Source of the DNA: JAFLCA01 sp041907145
GTDB lineage: Bacteria; Bdellovibrionota_C; UBA2361; JAFLCA01
DNA: 5,983 nucleotides
Assembly: GCA_041907145.1 (NCBI GenBank)
Contig: JAYRHW010000052.1
Coordinates: forward strand, 1 to 5,983
Reading direction: 5' to 3'
In this document: positions 1 to 4,136 of the stretch, one piece after another
Numbering within the stretch: position 1 is the stretch's first letter
Layout of the letters: each line of letters begins with the position of its first letter
Position numbers and translations under genes: made by a program
Notes under the pieces: model-generated
Database searches by the model: none
The model's input: the letters and a program-made list of their open reading frames with translations, nothing else
Told to the model about the DNA's origin: nothing

Positions 1-201
1 AATCCATATCCTGGCGGCTCTACATCTTGCCAGAATAATTTGAGTTCAGCTTCGTGCACCGGCTACCTTGCCGCGGCCGGGGGTTATGGTGCACTCGCGC
101 TCGGAATCTATGACGATATTGGCCTCGGTGGTCAATTCCAGGTCATCGTGAAAAATCGGGCCGGTGAGATTATAGATACAGAGTCCGTGACAGCAGACTA
201 G
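1..201 (+). CDS. C-terminal fragment of a probable exported protein (5' end outside the window)
   Basis: Frame 1 is open from the first base to TAG at 199-201 and gives 66 residues with no stop. The piece is rich in Gly, Ser and Ala and has two cysteines (Cys10 and Cys19 of the fragment), which fits a folded extracytoplasmic domain with one disulfide. Its end, reading GGQFQVIVKNRAGEIIDTES, alternates polar and hydrophobic residues like the last two strands of an Ig-like or other beta-sandwich domain; this is a loose resemblance, not a family match. It is followed after 19 bases by a perfect hairpin repeat that could end its transcript. The start, signal peptide and function cannot be seen. 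No other reading of 1-201 looks better: the overlapping minus-strand ORF has no recognisable protein features. Confidence 0.6.
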   Translation, partial: NPYPGGSTSCQNNLSSASCTGYLAAAGGYGALALGIYDDIGLGGQFQVIVKNRAGEIIDTESVTAD

Positions 202-220
202 CTGTCGAAAGCGCGCGATC

Positions 221-262
221 GTGGGGAAATAAGGGAAATAGGATCGTCCCTTATTTCCCCAC
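221..262. repeat. Palindromic repeat, copy 1 (internally deleted, perfect 16-bp arms)
   Basis: The left arm GTGGGGAAATAAGGGA (221-236) and the right arm TCCCTTATTTCCCCAC (247-262) are exact reverse complements around a 10-base loop, AATAGGATCG. Against the fullest copy (5843-5899), the sequence GGAAATAAGGGA is followed directly by AATAGGATCG and the right arm. About 23 bases (the rest of the left arm and the central loop) are therefore missing. It starts 19 bases after the stop of the upstream partial gene and could fold in RNA as a strong hairpin, but no U-run follows, so terminator function is only inferred. Confidence 0.85.
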
Positions 263-355
263 AGCGACGGGTAGCATGCGAATAGATCAGTGCATTGAGA
301 CCTCTCTGCATCGTCCGCCCATAACAATAGAAAGGGTTTATTTTATGGGAGACGT

Positions 356-643
356 ATGCAGTATGAATTGAAAGAAAAAATCGTAATGTTACTTGGCGCT
401 TGCCTATCGAGCTTGCTGTTTTTGTCGCGCGCAGAAGCGGCTGGTGTTGATACAGCACCTCCAGCTGTAGCGGTGCACAAAGCGATGAATTGTAGAATGT
501 GTCAGTCGCTCAGTGAGTACATGGAGGAACTTAGGCTTCAAAATCAGAATGTGCATGACCCAGATGTAGCGCAGCAGATTCTGAATATCTATGATCTACT
601 TGTTGCAGAAGGCTGCTACGACCGTTGCCCAATGCCTGAATAA
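356..643 (+). CDS. Small exported four-cysteine protein, unknown function
   Basis: This is a 95-residue protein I do not recognise. The N-terminus has Lys6 and Lys8, then a hydrophobic stretch at about 9-23, then RAEAAG, a good type I signal-peptidase site near residues 28-29. A lipoprotein reading (LGAC, Cys16) is possible but less likely, because the hydrophobic run continues past that Cys. The mature part of about 66 residues has CX2C (Cys46, Cys49), a long stretch predicted to be two helices (about 50-62 and 69-85), then CX3C (Cys87, Cys91). Two cysteine pairs closing a helical hairpin suggest disulfides or a metal site. There is no CXXCH heme motif. The purine-rich GGGAGA at 347-352 lies only 3 bases before the ATG, which is tight, so Met11 (386) cannot be excluded; the longer start gives the basic N-region. 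The gene stands alone between two copies of the palindromic repeat. Confidence 0.7.
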   Translation: MQYELKEKIVMLLGACLSSLLFLSRAEAAGVDTAPPAVAVHKAMNCRMCQSLSEYMEELRLQNQNVHDPDVAQQILNIYDLLVAEGCYDRCPMPE

Positions 644-680
644 GGCAAAATAGTACTCCCAAGCCACTTAAGTCCTAGTT

Positions 681-739
681 GGGAAGAAGGGCACGATTCT
701 ATTATTCGACCAGTTAAATATGATCATACCTTTTTCCCC
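681..739. repeat. Palindromic repeat, copy 2 (decayed arms, intact centre)
   Basis: This copy shares a 22-base exact block (699-720), including ATTATTCGACCAGTTAAATA, with the copy at 5843-5899. The same outline continues on both sides: GGGAAGAAGGG on the left, ACCTTTTTCCCC on the right. The arms no longer pair well because of several substitutions and an extra C at about 692. It begins 37 bases after the stop of the small exported-protein gene. Its first bases also take part in a possible TCCCAA (657-662) / TTGGGA (679-684) stem. Confidence 0.8.
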
Positions 740-780
740 CTTATCTCGAATTTCGCACCTCCTTTGAAAGGGCTTCTCTG

Positions 781-981
781 GTGCTGCGCGATGAATCTCT
801 GGATTTTGACCCCGTGGAAACTCCGGCAAATCGAGTAAGGGTTCTCTTCAAGTCGGATATGAAACATGCATACTCTGCCACCACTATGGATCTAATGATT
901 TTAAAAGTGAGTAGCCCCGTTACAGCAGGTAAGCAGATCTCTCATTCCCTCTCCTTGAACGGAGGAAGTCGTGACTGTTAG
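781..981 (+). CDS. Doubtful short ORF, unknown product
   Basis: This 66-codon frame opens with GTG and sits 9 bases after GAAAGGG (765-771), which could act as a weak ribosome binding site. The translation has an acidic start (LRDESLDFDP), a mixed middle and no recognisable domain, signal peptide or membrane segment. The frame stays open upstream to TGA at 721 without an ATG, so it could be the tail of a decayed gene. It overlaps the stop of the convergent regulator gene by four bases. It also contains one of the two GTGAGTAGCCCCG repeats (907-939), which argues that at least the 3' part is repeat-derived rather than selected coding sequence. Listed because nothing else explains 740-977; more likely not a functional gene than a real one. 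Confidence 0.22.
   Translation: MLRDESLDFDPVETPANRVRVLFKSDMKHAYSATTMDLMILKVSSPVTAGKQISHSLSLNGGSRDC
907..939 (+). repeat. Imperfect direct repeat, copy A (downstream of the regulator gene)
   Basis: It begins with GTGAGTAGCCCCG, which is found again exactly at 2039-2051, and continues TACAGCAGGTAAGCAGAT against TAAAGTAGTAAGCGCAGAT in the other copy. Allowing two small gaps, most of the 33 positions agree. It lies 39 bases beyond the stop of the minus-strand regulator gene. Its origin is unknown. Confidence 0.6.
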
Positions 982-1709
982 GCCTTACGGGCGTCTTTGA
1001 GTCCTATTCTATAGGTCGCAATCGCGTTCCAACCGTCCAGGGTAAGCCCATACTGTCCGTGGTAAGGATGCTTTGAATGCTTAGTAGCCAATCGTAGTCG
1101 TGCAAGCTTTCCAAGATTCTGTCCTGCAACAACTGGACTCATATTTCCGCAAACCACGGCTACTTCTTGCGCAAAAAACCAGACCTTGGGCCGTTGATCC
1201 ACAACTAGCCTGGCAAGACCATCGAGGGTATTGAGCAATGCCGGAGTAAGCACGTAAACCGCGGCAGCAGTGCCATCCGGCGCGCGGCGTCGTATAGCAG
1301 TTACGTCGGAGAGATTCAATGTGGACACAGGTGGTGCTTCGTCTCGCAGGGCTAGCCCCAGATCGCGGAGCTTAGCTTTGACTTCCCTGAGGCTAGTCTC
1401 GCCAAATTGTGGTAGGCCGAGCAGCTTGCGCGATGTACGTTCAACTAAATCGCCTATAGTTTCGATTCCAGCCTCCCGCAGACACCTATTAGCACGAAAA
1501 GAGAGGCCTAATCTCGAAAGTGACAGTGCAAGCGTCTCTGAATCGGCACGCGATTGCGCCTTCGAGTTATCGCGTGCCGAGAATGACGCAGCCTCGAGGT
1601 CGACAAAGCTTCCGCCATGGATGTTAGCAAAAGGGAGAGTGATGCTCACCGCAGCGGGTTCGAGATTGACACCCGGAGGAAGCGAGAATTTTTGTGTCGT
1701 TATGGACAT
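978..1709 (-). CDS. Stand-alone RNA polymerase alpha-CTD-like / winged-helix fusion, putative DNA-binding regulator
   Basis: The product has 243 residues in three parts. Residues 1-58 are Ser/Ala-rich with no clear fold, probably flexible. Residues 59-123 match the C-terminal domain of the RNA polymerase alpha subunit: SLSRLGLSFRANRCLREAGI, then ETIGDLVERTSRKLLGLPQF, then GETSLREVKAKLRDLGLAL, in the order and spacing of helices 1-4 of RpoA. Residues 156-235 look like a winged helix: a helix at 156-170, AQEVAVVCG, a recognition-type helix at about 191-205, then a wing ending GQYGLTLDGWNAI, like the YxLTxxG ending of MarR/PadR-type domains. The RpoA N-terminal dimerisation and assembly domain is absent, so this is not an alpha subunit. 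The inferred role is promoter-specific DNA binding, possibly with contacts to sigma, activators or UP-like DNA. No Shine-Dalgarno precedes the ATG (the upstream sequence reads CATCTACCCCC). The gene stands alone on the minus strand, flanked by related direct repeats. Confidence 0.85.
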   Translation of the reverse strand: MSITTQKFSLPPGVNLEPAAVSITLPFANIHGGSFVDLEAASFSARDNSKAQSRADSETLALSLSRLGLSFRANRCLREAGIETIGDLVERTSRKLLGLPQFGETSLREVKAKLRDLGLALRDEAPPVSTLNLSDVTAIRRRAPDGTAAAVYVLTPALLNTLDGLARLVVDQRPKVWFFAQEVAVVCGNMSPVVAGQNLGKLARLRLATKHSKHPYHGQYGLTLDGWNAIATYRIGLKDARKA

Positions 1710-1753
1710 GGGGGTAGATGAAAAAAAGTAAATCAGTAGACGGAGCTTTCCTG

Positions 1754-1782
1754 AATATCTCCCAGCGTTGGACGCTAATCAA
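1754..1782 (-). promoter_or_regulatory. Candidate promoter of the alpha-CTD/winged-helix gene
   Basis: Read on the minus strand, TTGATT (1782-1777) and GATATT (1759-1754) are 17 bases apart. Each matches four of six positions of the sigma-70 -35 and -10 consensus. Transcription would start near 1747, giving a leader of about 38 bases without a Shine-Dalgarno. This is a pattern match only. Confidence 0.35.
1764..1776. promoter_or_regulatory. Palindrome AGCGT-TGG-ACGCT, candidate operator
   Basis: A perfect inverted repeat with 5-bp arms and a 3-base centre fills the spacer of the candidate promoter and abuts its -35 box. A protein bound there would block or reshape polymerase binding. Autoregulation by the downstream winged-helix protein is the simplest guess. 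Short palindromes also occur by chance. Confidence 0.35.
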
Positions 1783-1797
1783 ATTTGGTGAGCCAAA

Positions 1798-1932
1798 ATG
1801 CAGACTTGGAAGAAATTGGCGGGAGCCCAAGCTGCTAACCTTTTGATGTATCTAGCGAAAGGAATGCCTAACTGGGGAAACTCCTGGCGGTCAAGGCTCG
1901 CTGGTCGTAGCAACTCAATCGCCTTGACTTGA
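1798..1932 (+). CDS. Possible 44-residue basic small protein
   Basis: ATG at 1798 follows GGTGAG (1787-1792) with a 5-base gap, one of the better Shine-Dalgarno-like contexts in the window. The translation has three tryptophans and a basic second half (WRSRLAGR). It is divergent from the regulator gene, and its start lies just beyond that gene's candidate promoter. No domain is recognisable, and such short frames are common by chance. Confidence 0.18.
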   Translation: MQTWKKLAGAQAANLLMYLAKGMPNWGNSWRSRLAGRSNSIALT

Positions 1933-2038
1933 CATCCTGAAAGAACTCCATAAGTGGCTGGCGATACGGGTTTAGGCAACTTTTGTGCGGATTTGCCGAA
2001 TAATCGGCGCTGCAGGTTAGAGGATTTCTCGGGCAGGA

Positions 2039-2071
2039 GTGAGTAGCCCCGCTAAAGTAGTAAGCGCAGAT
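2039..2071 (+). repeat. Imperfect direct repeat, copy B (upstream of the regulator gene)
   Basis: GTGAGTAGCCCCG is identical to 907-919, followed by CTAAAGTAGTAAGCGCAGAT, close to copy A with a two-base gap. Same orientation as copy A and about 1.13 kb away, so the two bracket the regulator gene and its promoter. Confidence 0.6.
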
Positions 2072-2150
2072 GTTTTGCGATCGTTGAGATTCCGCCGAAA
2101 CTACCCGGGGATTCAAGTGCACTTTTATGTAGGGAACTCGCTTACTCCCC

Positions 2151-2175
2151 TATAAGACGCACAGAGCTAAGCTCT
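2151..2175 (+). promoter_or_regulatory. Possible -10 box and adjacent palindrome before the SDR gene
   Basis: TATAAG at 2151-2156 is a reasonable -10 element, but no good -35 box lies 16-18 bases upstream. Immediately downstream, AGAGCT-A-AGCTCT (2163-2175) is a perfect 6-bp inverted repeat around one base, at the expected transcription start, so it could be an operator or an mRNA 5' element. Weak support for both. Confidence 0.25.
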
Positions 2176-2198
2176 TTCCCCCCTGCTCCCTATCTGAA

Positions 2199-3692
2199 AT
2201 GCTCAATACCATGAAGATATTAGTGACGGGAGCGACTGGATACATCGGAGGAAGGTTAGTCCCACTCCTTATAGCGTCAGAGCACACGGTCCGTGTATTG
2301 GTCAGAGAGCCCAGAAAACTGGCCCGTCGTAACTGGCCAGCCGTTGAAGTAATCCAAGGTGATGTCTTAATCCCTGAGACTCTCCACCGTTCTCTTGAAG
2401 GAATTGAGGTCGCCTATTACCTCGTCCACTCACTTACCACCTCTGGAGAGAATTTCTCAGAGCTGGACAAGATCGCTGCGACTAATTTTGCAATTGCCGC
2501 GAAAAGTGCCGGTGTAAAGAGAATTATCTATCTTGGAGGACTCGGCATCACCGGGTCAGATCTCTCCGAGCATCTGCGTAGTCGCCACCAAACCGGAGCT
2601 GCGCTTCGCTCGACTGATATCCCTGTTACAGAATTGCGGGCGGCCATCATTGTAGGGTCAGGGAGCGCCTCATTTTTGATCATCTACGATCTGGTAAAGA
2701 AACTGCCATTTATGCTCTGCCCACGTTGGGTCAAATCAAAATGTGAACCGATCTCGATTAGACAGGTGATGGCCTACTTGGTCGGTGTGCTTAATGAGCC
2801 TAGAACAATTGGCCAGATACTAGAGATTGGCTCTGGTGAGATTCTTACCTATCAACAATTGATGGAGCAGTGCGCCGAAGTGATGGGGCGAAAGTTAAGG
2901 ATTATTACCGTGCCGGTCTTGACTCCTAGACTTTCGAGCTACTGGTTGAATCTAGTAACGCGAGTGCCGATAAGCCTCGCGCGGCCGCTCGTCGAAGGTC
3001 TGCGCAATGACGTAATCTGCCGGGATAAACGAGTCCGGGAGTGGATTAAGGTTCCAGAAATCTCATACAAGGAAGCTGTTCGACTCGCCTTGAGTAAAAT
3101 GACCGCGCACGAGGTTGAGAGCAGTTGGACCGATGCAAATACAGCACGCGCTGGCAAGCAGGATGTTCCGAAAGATGCGCCTTTAAAGGATGAACGGAGC
3201 GGAGAATGCAAAGTATCTGCCAATAAATTGTTCTCGGTCATAGAGGCAATTGGCGGAGATAACGGATGGTATCATGCAGATTGGCTCTGGCGATTAAGAG
3301 CCGCTATGGATTGGCTAATCGGAGGAGTCGGGATGCGACGAGGTAGACCCGATCCAAGGAGACTCGAGGTCGGTGACCCGATTGATTTTTGGCGGGTAGA
3401 GGATATCGAAACAAACCGACGGTTAGTACTTCGCGCAGAAATGAAGTTACCTGGTACCGCTCGGCTGACATTTGAAGTCAATGATCTGGGGACCAATTCG
3501 AACTTAAAAATATCAGCACATTTTTGGCCGGCACCGTTTTGGGGAAAACTATACTGGTATGCGGTGCTACCACTTCACAACTATGTATTTGAAGGGTTAT
3601 TAAATGAGATAATTTGCCGAGCTGAAGGTGATACCTTAAGTCGGGCAGACGGTTATTTTGGGAGGGTTAGACCGCCTGAAAATGCCGCTTAA
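2199..3692 (+). CDS. YbjT-like atypical SDR NAD(P)-binding protein with C-terminal DUF2867 domain
   Basis: The product has 497 residues, close to the roughly 480 of Escherichia coli YbjT, which it resembles along its length. Residues 6-300 form an SDR-type Rossmann fold. The nucleotide-binding loop is GATGYIGG (11-18); Arg36 after the second strand suggests a preference for NADP; YLVHS (74-78) and the conserved block VTELRAAIIVGSGSASF (143-159) follow. The classical catalytic YxxxK is missing: that region reads HLRSRHQT (125-132). This places it among atypical SDRs whose reaction is unknown. Residues 301-340 are a charged linker. Residues 344-475 match DUF2867, with GRPDPRRLEVGDPIDFWRV (382-400) and tryptophan-rich strands. 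It is probably cytosolic or membrane-associated; no signal peptide is seen. Met5 (2211), which begins MKILVTGATG, is an equally plausible start, as neither ATG has a Shine-Dalgarno. It is a single gene with no partner in an operon. Confidence 0.9.
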   Translation: MLNTMKILVTGATGYIGGRLVPLLIASEHTVRVLVREPRKLARRNWPAVEVIQGDVLIPETLHRSLEGIEVAYYLVHSLTTSGENFSELDKIAATNFAIAAKSAGVKRIIYLGGLGITGSDLSEHLRSRHQTGAALRSTDIPVTELRAAIIVGSGSASFLIIYDLVKKLPFMLCPRWVKSKCEPISIRQVMAYLVGVLNEPRTIGQILEIGSGEILTYQQLMEQCAEVMGRKLRIITVPVLTPRLSSYWLNLVTRVPISLARPLVEGLRNDVICRDKRVREWIKVPEISYKEAVRLALSKMTAHEVESSWTDANTARAGKQDVPKDAPLKDERSGECKVSANKLFSVIEAIGGDNGWYHADWLWRLRAAMDWLIGGVGMRRGRPDPRRLEVGDPIDFWRVEDIETNRRLVLRAEMKLPGTARLTFEVNDLGTNSNLKISAHFWPAPFWGKLYWYAVLPLHNYVFEGLLNEIICRAEGDTLSRADGYFGRVRPPENAA

Positions 3693-3802
3693 CTCTCCTT
3701 TCGTTCACAATCCAGAAAGAAACCAACCGCCAACGAGCCAAACCTCAAGCTCGGCAAATAAAATTCCAAGCAGGGCGAACTAATAGACTGCTGTCATTAA
3801 AC

Positions 3803-3952
3803 ATGATTGATTTGCATAGACCCAAGCTCGACTACCGATGCCTAATCATTTCGAGCGTTAGCGGCGAGGGCATCGAACAATTCATTGACACAATGAATTC
3901 GGTAGTGCAGAGGCCAGAGTCTCTACAGCCCACTCCCATACAGCATCTTTGA
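3803..3952 (+). CDS. Possible small ORF, 49 residues, unknown
   Basis: The ATG-initiated frame ends at TGA 3950-3952. The middle reads LIISSVSGEGIEQFIDTMNS, resembling the S-A-x-S/T-G-E-G-I/L stretch (G5 motif) near the end of small GTPase domains, but no other GTPase motif is present. There is no Shine-Dalgarno upstream of the ATG, and the frame is open further upstream without a good start. It could be a gene remnant or chance. The 21-bp palindrome lies inside it. Confidence 0.25.
   Translation: MIDLHRPKLDYRCLIISSVSGEGIEQFIDTMNSVVQRPESLQPTPIQHL
3879..3899. promoter_or_regulatory. 21-bp perfect palindrome AATTCATTG-ACA-CAATGAATT
   Basis: Nine-base arms pair perfectly around ACA. The TTGACA at 3885-3890, a consensus -35 box, lies across the centre, but no acceptable -10 follows at 16-18 bases. 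It is a good candidate for a dimeric regulator site; it is too AT-rich and lacks the T-run of a terminator. Its distance to the next gene start (4137) is about 240 bases. Confidence 0.4.
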
Positions 3953-4123
3953 GTTGTTTCGTTCCCGACTACAGTGAACGACTTTAATCTAAATTAGCTG
4001 AGATTTCGATGCTTTGCTTCCTTCAGGAGACACGAGTCATAAGCTTCCCATATCAGTAAGTGTGGGGGCAGAGAGTCAAATCCTGCCGGCATCGAGCCAA
4101 TCGCTCTCTCGAACATACTATTT

Positions 4124-4128
4124 AAAGG
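4124..4128 (+). promoter_or_regulatory. Ribosome binding site deciding the start at 4137
   Basis: AAAGG sits 8 bases before the ATG at 4137, directly ahead of the signal peptide. It favours this start over the upstream in-frame TTG at 4014, which would place 41 residues before the signal sequence. Confidence 0.6.
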
Positions 4129-4136
4129 CTTACTCT

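Larger units (their letters stand above)
1710..2198. other. 489-base gene-poor region between divergent genes
   Basis: This stretch holds the candidate promoter and operator of the minus-strand regulator (1754-1782), a questionable small plus-strand ORF (1798-1932), a GCCGA-ATAA-TCGGC stem-loop (1995-2008), direct repeat copy B (2039-2071), and the upstream region of the SDR gene. One plus-strand frame, interrupted by TAG at 1976-1978 and 2015-2017, reads LKELHKWLAIRV and then VSSPAKVVSADVLRSLRFRR. It could be the remains of a gene, but I recognise no family. No tRNA, CRISPR or riboswitch structure was seen. Confidence 0.5.
3693..4136. other. 444-base spacer between the SDR and LamG-protein genes
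   Basis: No convincing gene, terminator hairpin or RNA gene lies here. It contains a possible 49-residue ORF (3803-3952), a strong palindrome (3879-3899), and a CGTTC/GAACG inverted repeat with an 11-base gap (3960-3964 and 3976-3980). The frame of the downstream gene is open back to TTG at 4014, but its first 41 codons precede a clear signal peptide and are treated here as leader. No U-tract hairpin follows the SDR stop. Confidence 0.5.

Noticed and set aside
198..458. Minus-strand ORF across repeat copy 1 and the small exported-protein start
   Set aside because: Runs through the palindrome and over a better-supported plus-strand gene; no recognisable features.
657..684. TCCCAA...TTGGGA stem as a terminator for the small exported-protein gene
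   Set aside because: Long 16-base loop and no T-run after it; overlaps the repeat.
1270..1731. 153-codon plus-strand ORF opposite the regulator gene
   Set aside because: Ser/Arg-rich antisense shadow. The minus strand carries the clear alpha-CTD match.
1868..2122. 84-codon minus-strand ORF in the divergent spacer
   Set aside because: No start context, domain or protein-like pattern; spans repeat copy B.
2059..2146. AGTAAGCG / CGCTTACT 8-bp inverted repeat reminiscent of IS66-type ends
   Set aside because: Only eight matching bases, no 8-bp target duplication at the flanks, and the left copy is better explained by the direct repeat it shares with 907-939.
2939..3496. Minus-strand ORFs inside the SDR gene
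   Set aside because: Antisense shadows of a gene with strong family similarity along its whole length.
4014..4136. Upstream TTG start extending the LamG protein by 41 residues
   Set aside because: It would bury a clear signal peptide, while ATG 4137 has AAAGG at good spacing.
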